A DNA stretch of 64,000 nt from UBA2357 sp046295975 (lineage in GTDB: Bacteria; Pseudomonadota; Gammaproteobacteria; Burkholderiales; Rhodocyclaceae), in the NCBI GenBank assembly GCA_046295975.1, contig JBKBMG010000001.1, forward strand, positions 194,623 through 258,622, written 5' to 3'. The position numbers and the translations under genes are program-made. Numbering within the stretch: the first letter of the stretch is position 1; each line of letters opens with the position of its first letter. Positions 1 to 8,421 of this stretch are shown here, piece after piece. Below the pieces are notes generated by a model that worked only from the letters and a program-made list of their open reading frames with translations, was not told the origin of the DNA and did not search any database.

Positions 1-68
1 GCGATCGCGAACACCGCGCTCAGCACCGCCACCCCCTGCTCTCCCGTTTCAAAAGCCTCATCGCGCAC
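1..68 (-). CDS. Possible start of a gene cut by the left edge
   Basis: On the minus strand a GTG at 68 opens a reading frame that runs off the window without a stop. It gives about 22 residues: an acidic start (RDEAFETGEQG) then a hydrophobic run (VAVLSAVFAI) that could begin a membrane segment. A purine-rich GGAAGAGGA lies immediately before the GTG. That is unusually close for a ribosome binding site, so the start is doubtful. The ATG at 61 hits a stop after 13 codons. I do not recognise the family. Confidence 0.25.
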   Translation of the reverse strand, partial: MRDEAFETGEQGVAVLSAVFAI

Positions 69-491
69 TCCTCTTCCGGCGGATCATGGTGATCGTCAGT
101 CAGGTTTGTTCGGGAAACGCCACACGAAGCCGCCGATGACAGCGCTGCGGGAGGTGTATCGCACCGCCGTTACCCGCGCCCCGTGCCCGTTCATTCGAAC
201 GGCGTTTCCATTACGAGTGCTTTCCGACCGGGCCCGGCCCGGTGGGTTCCCACAATCGTGCCCACGTGTCGCGGGAAATCGTGGAACATGATTCCGGAGC
301 GAACCGCAGTGCGGTCCGCGCGTGTGTGCCGCGGGTACATCGGACGGCGCCCGCCACGCCGGTTGCGACCGTCGACCAGCGACCACTTATCGCTCAGGCG
401 GGGCGAAGCGAGCCTCGCCGGGGACCTGGCCAGGCAATCCGCCCTGAGCGTGTCGGATGAACCTGGCCCGCCCACGCCGATGGTCGCCAGC
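69..491. other. Gene-free stretch left of the pseudouridine synthase
   Basis: About 420 bases with no convincing gene. Open frames here have no ribosome binding site and no recognisable product, and GC-rich DNA keeps all frames open by chance. It lies after the stop of the pseudouridine synthase gene and before the possible left-edge gene, both read leftwards, so it may hold the latter's promoter. I see no clear -35/-10 pair and no strong terminator. Confidence 0.4.
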
Positions 492-1976
492 TTAATCGAA
501 ACGCTCGTCCTCGCGCAGGTAGCGCCACTGACCCAGCGGAAGATCCCCCAGGCGCACACGGCCAATGCGCACGCGCTTGAGCCCGGTCACCTTCAGGCCC
601 ACCAGTTCGCACATCCGTCGAATCTGGCGCTTGCGCCCCTCGCGCAGCACGAACCGCAGCTGGTCCGGATTTGCCCACTCCACCTTCGCCGGTCGCAACG
701 GCCGGTCGTCGAGCGACAGGCCATGATTGAGCAGCGCGAGCCCGTCATCCGCGAGTTCGCCTTCCACCCGGACGAGGTACTCCTTGTCCACCCGGGAGTC
801 GTCACCGATCAACTGGCGGGCGATGCGCCCGTTCTGGGTCAGCACCAGCAGGCCAGTGGAATCGATGTCCAGCCGCCCGGCCGGTGCGAGCCCGCGCAAG
901 TGGGACAAGTGGAAGCGCTGAGCGGTATCCTGGTCGAACTGGTTATCGGCCCCGATCAGGCTCACCGCCGGCTCATAGCCCGGCTCCGGCTGGCCCGACA
1001 CGTAGCCCACCGGCTTGTGCAGCAGAATGGTGACCTGGCTTGCCTGGCGCGCCCGCGCCTCCGGTGCGAGCACCACGTCCGCGTCCGGGGCCACGCGAAT
1101 ACCGAGCTCCGACACCCGCAAGCCGTCCACGAACACCCAGCCGCGCTCGATGATCTCGTCGGCCTCCCGGCGCGAGCACAGCCCACGCTCGGCCATGATC
1201 TTGGACAAGCGCACGCCCTCGGTCGAGGCGTCGGCCGGCCGGACCTGGCGCGGCTGGCTGGCGAAGGATGGTCGCGGTGGTGGCACGTCTTCCCTGCGCG
1301 GCCGTGGGTCCGGGCGTTCGTCACGGGTTGCTCGGACGTCACGCGGCGCGCCGGAGGGCTTCGCCGGCCTGAGGGGCTTGGTTGCCCTCGCCTCGCGCCC
1401 CGACCAGGCGTCGCCAGCGGCCTCCTCCGAGGGCCGCGCGCCGCGCCCCAGGGGCTTCCCGCCCTCCTGCCTGCGCGGCCCGGCCGCGCGCCGCCCCGCA
1501 TCCGACCAAGACGCGGTACGCTCGGTACGCTCTGTGCGCGCCGGGCGCTCCGTACGCTCCGTCCGCGCCGGACGTTCCGCTCGGGGCGGTCGGTCGGAGC
1601 GGTCCGCGCGGTCGGAACGTTCGGGTTTCCCGGAACGTTCGGCTCGCTCGGGGCGCTCAGGCCGCTCGGCTCGTCCGGAACGTTCCGGACGGGCCTGGCG
1701 GCGCATACGCCCAGCCCCCTCCTCGCTCCGGTCACTGGCTGCGGGTGCAGCCGCGCGATCACTGCGGACAGCATCGCTACGCGCACGCGACGGCTTCAGG
1801 CCATTGGGCTTGAATCGGGTGCGCAGACCCGCGCGTTCGGCGCGCGGCTCGTCGGCGGCACCGGTGCGTTCAGGTAGTGACAGCTTCGGCCGGCCGGCCT
1901 GCGGCGTGCGCGCGTCGGCCTCGGACTCGGTGGTCGGCACGACGGGGTTGCGGTCGGCGCGCTTGCGTTCGGTCAT
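492..1976 (-). CDS. 23S rRNA pseudouridine synthase, RluF-like, with long Arg-rich N-terminal tail
   Basis: 494 residues in the RsuA/RluB/RluE/RluF family, which isomerises single uridines in large-subunit rRNA to pseudouridine. Residues about 254-310 form an S4 RNA-binding domain (VRLSKIMAERGLCSRREAD). The catalytic domain carries GRLDIDSTGLL with the presumed nucleophile Asp370, and the C-terminal RKRQIRRMCE motif. The GRLD-x-DS signature and the PLGQWR end resemble E. coli RluF (U2604) more than RluB, but the exact target is inferred. Residues 1-253 are a low-complexity tail of Arg, Glu, Pro, Ala, Ser and Thr, with near-repeats such as RPER and RTER at about 95-155. The start at ATG 1976 was chosen because the frame upstream runs into mrpG. 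Confidence 0.85.
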   Translation of the reverse strand: MTERKRADRNPVVPTTESEADARTPQAGRPKLSLPERTGAADEPRAERAGLRTRFKPNGLKPSRARSDAVRSDRAAAPAASDRSEEGAGRMRRQARPERSGRAERPERPERAERSGKPERSDRADRSDRPPRAERPARTERTERPARTERTERTASWSDAGRRAAGPRRQEGGKPLGRGARPSEEAAGDAWSGREARATKPLRPAKPSGAPRDVRATRDERPDPRPRREDVPPPRPSFASQPRQVRPADASTEGVRLSKIMAERGLCSRREADEIIERGWVFVDGLRVSELGIRVAPDADVVLAPEARARQASQVTILLHKPVGYVSGQPEPGYEPAVSLIGADNQFDQDTAQRFHLSHLRGLAPAGRLDIDSTGLLVLTQNGRIARQLIGDDSRVDKEYLVRVEGELADDGLALLNHGLSLDDRPLRPAKVEWANPDQLRFVLREGRKRQIRRMCELVGLKVTGLKRVRIGRVRLGDLPLGQWRYLREDERFD

Positions 1977-2004
1977 CTCGATTCCAGGTCTGTTGCGTGA
2001 TACG

Positions 2005-2023
2005 GGTGCCCCGTGGGGGCACC
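2005..2023 (-). terminator. Hairpin between mrpG and the pseudouridine synthase
   Basis: A perfect 8-bp inverted repeat (GGTGCCCC, 3-nt loop, GGGGCACC) sits between the mrpG stop and the start of the pseudouridine synthase gene. No T-run follows on the minus strand, so it may be a weak terminator or a processing or stability hairpin at the 3' end of the mrp mRNA. Confidence 0.45.
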
Positions 2024-2037
2024 GGCGCGGGGCGGCC

Positions 2038-2454
2038 TCAGCCCCTGGGCTGCTCGACCGCCTCGGCGTCGTCGGCGACGTTGGCCGGTGGCGCGTCGTA
2101 GGTACTCCAGCCATGTTCGCGCTCGGTCGGCGGCAGCGAGCGCCCAAGCTGCGGATTCAGGTGCAGGTGCGCCTTGGCGATGAAGTGTGCCGTCACCGGC
2201 GCGGTGATGAACAGGAACACGCTGATCAACACCTCGTGAATCGATAATGTGCCTTCGCCCCAAAGGAAGTAAAGCATGGATGCGACCAGCGCGCCGCCCA
2301 AACCGAGGGTGGTCGCCTTGGTCGGCGCATGCAGCCGCGTCATCAGGTCAGGCAGCTTCACCAGGCCGAGCGACCCGACCAGGGCAAAAATGCCGCCCAG
2401 CACGATGAGCGCGGAGATCAGCAGTTCGAAGACGAAGTCGAGATCGAATTCCAT
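2038..2454 (-). CDS. mrpG: Na+/H+ antiporter subunit G (Mrp/Pha type)
   Basis: 138 residues with three membrane segments (about 5-25, 40-60 and 65-85), then a hydrophilic tail. The conserved PhaG/MnhG core is visible: GSLGLVKLPDLMTRLHAPTK. MrpG is a small obligatory membrane subunit of the multi-subunit cation/proton antiporter. The start at ATG 2454 lies just after the mrpF stop. The C-terminal acidic stretch after residue 105 is longer than in many MrpG proteins. It is the last gene of the operon, followed by a hairpin. Confidence 0.93.
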   Translation of the reverse strand: MEFDLDFVFELLISALIVLGGIFALVGSLGLVKLPDLMTRLHAPTKATTLGLGGALVASMLYFLWGEGTLSIHEVLISVFLFITAPVTAHFIAKAHLHLNPQLGRSLPPTEREHGWSTYDAPPANVADDAEAVEQPRG

Positions 2455-2461
2455 GCCGGCC

Positions 2462-2731
2462 TCACTCGATGATGTCGCCGCGCAGCACAAAGCGGCAGTA
2501 CGCGACAGTGGAGATGAAGCCGAACATCGCCAGCAACAGCGCGGCCTCGAAGTAGATGGTGGTGCGTTGCTGTATGCCGTAGAGAATCACCAGGGCGATC
2601 ACGTTGATCACCATGGTATCCACCGCCAGCACCCGGTCCATCAGCGTCGGCCCGAGCGCAAGCCGCCACAGGTTGAACACCAGTGCCAGCAGCACCGCGA
2701 AATAGCCGAAGGCAAGCGCGTATTCGATCAC
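2462..2731 (-). CDS. mrpF: Na+/H+ antiporter subunit F (Mrp/Pha type)
   Basis: 89 residues with three predicted membrane helices, matching MrpF in length. The RLALGPTLMDRVLAVDT motif, with its conserved Asp and Arg, is typical of the MnhF/PhaF family. The start is a GTG at 2731 that overlaps the end of mrpE by 4 bases, which implies translational coupling. It acts in the inner membrane as part of the Mrp hetero-oligomer. Confidence 0.93.
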   Translation of the reverse strand: MIEYALAFGYFAVLLALVFNLWRLALGPTLMDRVLAVDTMVINVIALVILYGIQQRTTIYFEAALLLAMFGFISTVAYCRFVLRGDIIE

Positions 2732-3246
2732 GGGAATATCCTCTTGAGTCGGGCCTCGTAGCGGTTCTTCATGTCGCGCACCGCCTGCTCGGCGTCGGGC
2801 GCATCCAGGCAGTGCACCAGCAGGCTGCGCCCGTCGGCCGACAAGTCGCTGGACACGGTGCCGGGGGTCATGGTGATGGTCGCGGCCAGCACGGTGATCG
2901 CCTCCGGCGAGGTCAGTTCCAGCGGCACCGTGACCCAGCGCACCCGCAACTGGTCCGCCGGTTTGAACAGGATCAACCTCGCCACCTGGATGTTGGCGAC
3001 GACCACATCCCAGGCCACCAGCAGCATGAACGCGAAAGCACGGCCATAGGCACGAATGGGCGGACGTCCCGGCCAGAAACTGCTGGTGATGATGGGAATC
3101 ACGATGCCGAGCACGATGCCCATCACCAGCCCGCCCATGGTGAAGCTGTTCAGAAGCAGCATCCACACCCCCACCAGCACCACTGACAGCAGCGGATGCG
3201 GCAGCCAGCGCTGCATGAAGCTGCGGTCGTCCTTCTTCACCGCCAT
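2728..3246 (-). CDS. mrpE: Na+/H+ antiporter subunit E (Mrp/Pha type)
   Basis: 172 residues. Hydrophobic segments lie at about 15-50 and 65-85. They are followed by the MnhE soluble part with ITMTPGTVSSDLSADG and LLVHCLDAPD, which are hallmarks of the family. The ATG at 3246 was chosen because GGAGGG lies seven bases upstream. An in-frame ATG at 3252 would overlap that site. The gene starts 2 bases before the mrpD stop codon. MrpE is thought to help assemble the complex. Confidence 0.93.
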   Translation of the reverse strand: MAVKKDDRSFMQRWLPHPLLSVVLVGVWMLLLNSFTMGGLVMGIVLGIVIPIITSSFWPGRPPIRAYGRAFAFMLLVAWDVVVANIQVARLILFKPADQLRVRWVTVPLELTSPEAITVLAATITMTPGTVSSDLSADGRSLLVHCLDAPDAEQAVRDMKNRYEARLKRIFP

Positions 3247-3248
3247 GA

Positions 3249-4769
3249 TCATTCCCTCCATCCAGGGCCGAGCACCGCCTCTACATAGGCAGAGGGGGCA
3301 AAAATCTGCAGCGCGGTGTGCTCCAGGTAAGCATGCACCGGCCCGGCGAACACCGTCAGCGCGACGCTGCCGGTCAGCAGCATGCCTACCGCGACCAGCG
3401 GCAGACCTGCAGGCATCAAGCGGCGCACCCGCAACGCGCCGTCCAGCGAGCCGCTCTTCCAGAACACCGTGCTGCCCGCGCGCGCAAACCCGACGATGGC
3501 CAGCAAGGAGGTGGCGAGAATCGCCGTCCAGATCCACGGCCCCTGGGGCAGGTCACGTGCGCCTTCGAGAATCAGCAGTTTGCCGACGAAGCCCGACAGC
3601 GGCGGCATGCCGGTCATGGCGATGGCCCCGAGGAAGAACAGACTGGCGAGCAAGCCGATCTGGGCAAAACGCGGCGCGACACTGATGGTGTCACCTTCGG
3701 CAGCGCGGCGCTCGGCGATCAGCCCGACCACCAGAAACAGCGACGCCGCAGCCAGGGTGGAATGCAGCAGGTAGTACAAGGCCGCCGCCATGGCCGTCGG
3801 CGTAAACAGCGCAACGGCCGCCAGCAGCGTTCCCATGGAACCGATCACCGCAAAACTCACCAGTTGCCCCAGTGAACGTGCCGCCAACACGCCCACCATG
3901 CCCAGCACCAGGGTCACCAGCGCGGCCGGCAGCAGCCATGGCGCCGCGAGCCACGCCAGATCGCCGGCGGCGTCGCCGAAGGCAAGCGTGTACATGCGGA
4001 TGATGGAATAGGCCCCGACCTTGGTCATGATCGCGAACAGCGCCGCCACCGGCGCCGGCGCCTGAGCGTAGGTGCCGGGCAGCCAGAAATGCACCGGCAC
4101 CAGCGCCGCCTTGATCGCGAACACCAGCAGCAGCAGCAAGGCACCGGTGCGCAGCAAGGCCTGCTCGGCGGCCGGCACCTCGGCCACCCGCGCCGCCAGA
4201 TCGGCCATGTTGAGCGTGCCGGTGACGCTGTAGATCAGCCCCACGGCGATCAGGAACAAGGATGACCCGACCAGGTTCACGATCACGTACTGCACCCCGG
4301 CGCGCATGCGCGCGGCCCCGCCACCGTGCACCATCAAGCCGTAGGAGGCGATCAGCAACACCTCGAAGAACACGAACAGGTTAAAGAAATCGCCGGTCAG
4401 AAAGGCCCCATTGATGCCCATCAACTGGAACTGGTAGATCGGATGAAAGTGGCGTCCGCGCTTGTCCCAGCCGTTGAGCGAATAAAGCAGCACCACCAGG
4501 CCGAGCACCGCGGTGAGCACCAGCAACATCGCCGACAGGCGGTCGAGCACCAGCACGATGCCGAACGGCGACGCCCAGTTACCCAGCGAATAGGTGAGGA
4601 TCTCGCCATCGCCGGCCATGGCCAGCAGGATCAGCGAGAGAATGAGCAACAGCACCGACGAGGCCACCGAAAACACCCGCGCAAGCACGATGTCGTAGCG
4701 CATCGCCAGCGCGATCAGCGGCGCGATCAGCGCCGGCACCAGAACGGGGAGGATCAGCCAGTGGTTCAT
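3249..4769 (-). CDS. mrpD: Na+/H+ antiporter subunit D (Mrp/Pha type)
   Basis: 506 residues and strongly hydrophobic, with about 14 membrane helices of the proton-conducting membrane transporter family shared with NuoL, NuoM and NuoN. Visible family features include FNLFVFFEVLLIASYGL (the conserved membrane Glu) and KAALVPVHFWLPGTYAQAP (the conserved Lys and the HxWLPxAxxxAP loop). MrpD is believed to provide one of the ion translocation channels. It overlaps mrpC by 4 bases and its stop touches the mrpE start region, so the operon is tightly coupled. Confidence 0.95.
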   Translation of the reverse strand: MNHWLILPVLVPALIAPLIALAMRYDIVLARVFSVASSVLLLILSLILLAMAGDGEILTYSLGNWASPFGIVLVLDRLSAMLLVLTAVLGLVVLLYSLNGWDKRGRHFHPIYQFQLMGINGAFLTGDFFNLFVFFEVLLIASYGLMVHGGGAARMRAGVQYVIVNLVGSSLFLIAVGLIYSVTGTLNMADLAARVAEVPAAEQALLRTGALLLLLVFAIKAALVPVHFWLPGTYAQAPAPVAALFAIMTKVGAYSIIRMYTLAFGDAAGDLAWLAAPWLLPAALVTLVLGMVGVLAARSLGQLVSFAVIGSMGTLLAAVALFTPTAMAAALYYLLHSTLAAASLFLVVGLIAERRAAEGDTISVAPRFAQIGLLASLFFLGAIAMTGMPPLSGFVGKLLILEGARDLPQGPWIWTAILATSLLAIVGFARAGSTVFWKSGSLDGALRVRRLMPAGLPLVAVGMLLTGSVALTVFAGPVHAYLEHTALQIFAPSAYVEAVLGPGWRE

Positions 4770-5128
4770 GCGTGGTCCTTGGTCTGCTCGGACGACGCCG
4801 GCACCGTCTCGCCGAGGTCGACGTGGTCGGAGCCCCCCTCGAGATAGGCGCGCAAGGCCATCACCACGATCACCGCCGTCATGCCGAAGGAGATCACGAT
4901 GGCGGTGAGCACCAGCGCCTGCGGCAGCGGATCGGCGTAGCCGGCGGCCTCCGGCGTAATCACCGGTGGCAGATTCACCGCCAGCCGTCCAGTGGCGAAC
5001 AGGAACACGTTCACCGCATAGGTCATCAACGACAGCCCGAGCACCACCGGGAAGGTGCGTGCGCGCAGCACCAGGTAGACGCCGGCGGCCATCATCACGC
5101 CTATGGTGCTGGCAACAATGAATTCCAT
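4766..5128 (-). CDS. mrpC: Na+/H+ antiporter subunit C (Mrp/Pha type)
   Basis: 120 residues with three membrane helices, homologous to NuoK. Motifs are VYLVLRARTFPVVLGLSLMTYAVNVFLF and DPLPQALVLTAIVISFG, the latter diagnostic of MnhC/NuoK. The ATG at 5128 follows an AGGGG site. It begins 1 base before the mrpAB stop codon and overlaps mrpD by 4 bases. The acidic tail (VDLGETVPASSEQTKDHA) is cytoplasmic or periplasmic and lies outside the conserved core. Confidence 0.93.
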   Translation of the reverse strand: MEFIVASTIGVMMAAGVYLVLRARTFPVVLGLSLMTYAVNVFLFATGRLAVNLPPVITPEAAGYADPLPQALVLTAIVISFGMTAVIVVMALRAYLEGGSDHVDLGETVPASSEQTKDHA

Positions 5129-5129
5129 C

Positions 5130-7991
5130 TCATCCCCTCTTGTTCGGTTTGCGCGCCCGGCGGCGTGCAGACGGGTCGACGTCCATCGGTCCGGGGTTGA
5201 TCGGCGCATGCCCGACGCGCCGCCCCAGTCGCGACAGGTTGGCCAGCGCCAGCATGACCGCCCCCACCACCGCCAGGAACACCCCGGTGTCGAAGCCCAT
5301 CGCACTGGCGAGCTCGAACTCGCCCACGATGGGAAGGTGGAAGTGATCGAAGGCGCTGGTCAGGAAGGGGTAGCCGAGCGACATCGAGAAGATGCCGGTG
5401 GCCGCCGCGATCAGCACGCCTGCGCCGATCATCGCGTGGTAGTCGATCTTCATGCGTTGTGCCGCCCAGCCGAAACCGCTCGCCATGTACTGCATGATCA
5501 GCGCGATCGACACCACCAGACCGGCGATGAAGCCACCACCCGGCATGTTGTGGCCACGCAGGAAGATGTACGCGCCGACGATCAGCGCCAGCGGCAACAT
5601 CACCCGGGTGGCGATGACCATGACCATCGGATGGCGGTCGGCCGACACCGGGAAGTCCGGCCGCCACGCACTCAGACGCCGACCGGCGTTGCCGCGCACC
5701 GCGCCGTCCAGCAACGCGAAAATGGCCAGCGCCGCCACCCCCAGCACGATGATTTCGCCAAAGGTGTCGAAGCCACGGAAGTCGACCAGAATCACATTCA
5801 CCACATTGGTACCGCCCCCGCCGGGTACCGACTGCTCCAGGTAGAAGCCGGACAAGGTCTCGAAATCGCGGGTCATCATCGCCCAGCTCAAGCCGCCCAC
5901 GCCCAGGCCCGCCAGACCCGCCAGCGCGCCGTCACGCCAATGCCGGCCGCGGCCCGTTTCGGCCGGCGTCTCCTTGGGCAGGAAATAAAGCGCCAGCAGG
6001 ATCAGGATGACCGTACCGACCTCGACCGAGATCTGGGTCATTGCCAGATCGGGAGCGGACAGATAGATGAAGCCCACCGACACGATCAGCCCCACCACGC
6101 CAACCATCAGCACCGCCAGCAAGCGTTGCCGGTGCAGGCACACGGCCCCGACGCAGGCCGCGAGCAGCAGCAGCCAGGCGACCCATGCGGCAACCGGCGC
6201 GGGCTGCAGGGCGCGCGTACCGGCCTCGTGGCTGGAGCCGAAAAAGGCCGCCGCACCCAGCGCCAGCATCGCCGCCAGCATCAGCGCCAGATAGCGTTGC
6301 AGCGAACCGTTGTGCAGGCCATGGGTGGCCGCCCGGGCAAACGCCACCAGCGCCGCCAGCGCGCGGTCGAACATCGCCTTGGCATCGGGATGAGGCCCAG
6401 CCTCCCAAAGTCGCCGCAGCACCGGATAGCGGAACAGGGCGATCGCCCCCACCGCCACGGCGATCGCCGACATCACCAAGGCCGGCGTGAAACCATGCCA
6501 TAGCGCGAGATGAAACGCCGGCGGCGGCGCACCGATCACCGCCGCGGCGGTGGCCCGTACCAGCGTGCCCGCGAGCGCCTCGGGGAACAGGCCGATGGCG
6601 ATCACCAACGCCACCAGCAACGCCGGCGGCAACCACATGCCGGCCGGTGGGTCGTGGGGTGTACGGGGGTAGTCCGTTCGCTGCGGACCGAAGAACACAT
6701 GCGCGACATAGCGGACGGAATAGGCCACCGAGAAGGTCGCCCCAAGCGTCGCCAGCACCGGCAGAATCCAGCCCTGCCCCGCCCAGGCCGTATGAGCAGC
6801 CTCCTCCAGCATCATCTCCTTGGACAGAAAACCGTTGAGCAAGGGCAGGCCGGCCATGGAGGCCGCCGCCACCATGCCCAGCGTGGCGGTGACCGGCATC
6901 AACAACAGCAGACCGCCCAGGCGTTTGATGTCGCGGGTACCGGCCTCGTGGTCGATGATGCCGGCGTTCATGAACAAGGCCGCCTTGAACGTCGCGTGGT
7001 TGATGATGTGGAACACTGCAGCGACCGCCGCCATCGGCGTACCAAAGCCCAGCAGCATGGTCACCAGGCCCAGGTGGCTGACCGTCGAGAAGGCCAGCAG
7101 CCCCTTGAGGTCGTCCTTGAACAAGGCGATGCCTGCACCAAGCACCATGGTCACCAGTCCGGTGGTGGCAACGATGTAGAACCACGCGTCGGTGCCGGCG
7201 AGCACCGGCCACAGCCGCGCCATCAGGAAAATGCCGGCCTTGACCATGGTGGCCGAATGCAGATAGGCCGACACCGGCGTGGGCGCGGCCATTGCGTGCG
7301 GCAACCAGAAGTGGAAGGGAAACTGCGCGCTCTTGGCGAAGCAGCCGCCGAGAATGAGCAGCAGTGCCGGCAGATACAGCGGCGACGCCTGGATGGCCTC
7401 GGCGCTCGCGAGGATTTCGGTGAGATCGTAAGAGCCCGCGATGTGTCCCAGGATCAGCATGCCGGCGATCATCGACAGACCGCCGGCACCGGTGACCGTC
7501 AAGGCCATGCGCGCGCCCTGCCGGCCTTCGCGCAAATGCCCCCAGAAGCCGATGAGCAGAAAGGACGACAGGCTGGTGAGTTCCCAGAAGATCAACAACA
7601 GCAGGATGTTGTCCGACAGCACGATCCCCACCATCGCCCCCTGGAACAGGAGCAGATAGGTGTAGAAGTTGCCCATCGGATCTTCTTTGGCGAGGTAGAA
7701 GCGGGCATAGATGATGATCAGCAGCCCGATGCCGAGGATCAGCGCGGCGAACAGGAAGCCCAGCGCATCGAGGAAGAAATGCACGTTCAGGCCCAGGGCC
7801 GGCAGCCATTCGACGCCGAACCACAGCACCTGCCCGCTCAGCACCGACGGCGCATGACCGAGCAACAGCGCGAGCGCCAGCAGGGTGACAGAACCGGTCG
7901 CGATCGCGCAGGCGTTGCGGCCGGCGCGAATCATCAGTGCAGGCAACACCGCCCCCAAGAAGGGCAGCATCACGATCACGGCAAGACTCAT
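5130..7991 (-). CDS. mrpA: Na+/H+ antiporter fused subunits A and B (Mrp/Pha type)
   Basis: 953 residues. Residues 1 to about 780 are MrpA: a NuoL-like proton channel with KSAQFPFHFWLPHAMAAPTP (conserved Lys and His) and TWWGIVLSDN-like early helices, plus the extra MrpA C-terminal helices. From about residue 787 the protein continues into an MrpB domain, seen as RGHNMPGGGFIAGLV and EFELASAMGFDTGVFL. Separate mrpA and mrpB genes are usual in Bacillus. This fusion followed by C-D-E-F-G is the six-gene PhaAB arrangement known from Sinorhizobium and many proteobacteria. The start at ATG 7991 (MSLAVIVMLPFLGAVLP) begins the first helix. The longer upstream frame is Arg-rich and unlike the family. 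Confidence 0.93.
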   Translation of the reverse strand: MSLAVIVMLPFLGAVLPALMIRAGRNACAIATGSVTLLALALLLGHAPSVLSGQVLWFGVEWLPALGLNVHFFLDALGFLFAALILGIGLLIIIYARFYLAKEDPMGNFYTYLLLFQGAMVGIVLSDNILLLLIFWELTSLSSFLLIGFWGHLREGRQGARMALTVTGAGGLSMIAGMLILGHIAGSYDLTEILASAEAIQASPLYLPALLLILGGCFAKSAQFPFHFWLPHAMAAPTPVSAYLHSATMVKAGIFLMARLWPVLAGTDAWFYIVATTGLVTMVLGAGIALFKDDLKGLLAFSTVSHLGLVTMLLGFGTPMAAVAAVFHIINHATFKAALFMNAGIIDHEAGTRDIKRLGGLLLLMPVTATLGMVAAASMAGLPLLNGFLSKEMMLEEAAHTAWAGQGWILPVLATLGATFSVAYSVRYVAHVFFGPQRTDYPRTPHDPPAGMWLPPALLVALVIAIGLFPEALAGTLVRATAAAVIGAPPPAFHLALWHGFTPALVMSAIAVAVGAIALFRYPVLRRLWEAGPHPDAKAMFDRALAALVAFARAATHGLHNGSLQRYLALMLAAMLALGAAAFFGSSHEAGTRALQPAPVAAWVAWLLLLAACVGAVCLHRQRLLAVLMVGVVGLIVSVGFIYLSAPDLAMTQISVEVGTVILILLALYFLPKETPAETGRGRHWRDGALAGLAGLGVGGLSWAMMTRDFETLSGFYLEQSVPGGGGTNVVNVILVDFRGFDTFGEIIVLGVAALAIFALLDGAVRGNAGRRLSAWRPDFPVSADRHPMVMVIATRVMLPLALIVGAYIFLRGHNMPGGGFIAGLVVSIALIMQYMASGFGWAAQRMKIDYHAMIGAGVLIAAATGIFSMSLGYPFLTSAFDHFHLPIVGEFELASAMGFDTGVFLAVVGAVMLALANLSRLGRRVGHAPINPGPMDVDPSARRRARKPNKRG

Positions 7992-8089
7992 GACGGGTAT
8001 CCAGTACGTTGACCATCGGCGTCGCACGCCGCCCCAGGCGACGCCGACCCAAGCGGCGGCGCAAATCCGCCCTGTAGTGGTCGAACAAA

Positions 8090-8108
8090 GCCCCGGCAAG
8101 GCCGGGGC
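8090..8108 (-). promoter_or_regulatory. Terminator-like hairpin in the mrp leader
   Basis: On the minus strand GCCCCGGC, a 3-nt loop and GCCGGGGC form an 8-bp perfect stem followed by TTTGTT. It lies about 100 bases upstream of the mrpAB start and downstream of the presumed promoter. It could act as an intrinsic terminator or attenuator. No leader peptide or known riboswitch was recognised. Confidence 0.4.
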
Positions 8109-8220
8109 CGTTCCGCTGCGACGCAGCCATCACACACTGCGGTGCGGGCGCATTGAAGCACAAAACGCGCACGATCGCATGCAAACGTGCCATGCGGGCA
8201 CGACTGCAAACGACCACTAC

Positions 8221-8251
8221 ATTATCTTTTACTAAAATATACCGAGTCTAA
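8221..8251 (-). promoter_or_regulatory. Candidate promoter for the mrp operon
   Basis: On the minus strand TTAGAC and GATAAT are separated by 19 bases within a locally AT-rich stretch. The spacing is longer than ideal and the -35 is weak, so this is tentative. It would give a leader of roughly 220 bases before mrpAB. Confidence 0.3.
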
Positions 8252-8377
8252 CGGCGACGCGCTTCCCGGAAAATTCGCACTATCCACTATGCCTTTCACG
8301 CGGGCGACCCAGCCCTGCCGGCGTGCCCCCGGAAGCTCGCCCGCGGCACCCCGATATCCCATGCCGAGGGTGCGGTA

Positions 8378-8392
8378 TTTCACTAGGCGAAA
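8378..8392 (+). promoter_or_regulatory. Palindromic operator candidate before the IclR gene
   Basis: TTTCACTAGGCGAAA is an imperfect inverted repeat with TTTC/GAAA arms, 30 bases before the iclR start. IclR proteins commonly bind such short palindromes and repress their own gene. Autoregulation is inferred from position only. Confidence 0.35.
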
Positions 8393-8421
8393 TCAAGACC
8401 TGCGGTTAGACTTCGCGCATC

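Larger units (their letters stand above)
7992..8421. other. Divergent intergenic region between mrpAB and the IclR gene
   Basis: 430 bases without a gene. On the minus side it holds the mrp leader with a terminator-like hairpin and an AT-rich promoter candidate near 8221-8251. On the plus side an imperfect palindrome lies just before the iclR start. These are listed separately. The AT-rich island at about 8215-8245 stands out from the surrounding high-GC sequence. Confidence 0.6.

Noticed and set aside
1518..1690. Short direct near-repeats resembling an array
   Set aside because: They are degenerate codon repeats for Arg-rich RPER/RTER units in the pseudouridine synthase tail, without uniform spacers, so this is not a CRISPR array.
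183..1877. A 564-residue plus-strand frame
   Set aside because: It is antisense to the pseudouridine synthase gene, whose S4 and catalytic motifs make it the real reading. The frame stays open because of high GC and its product is low-complexity Arg/Pro.
5103..8012. Long His/Gln-rich plus-strand frames opposite the mrp operon
   Set aside because: They mirror membrane-protein codons; no ribosome binding site or recognisable domain is present.
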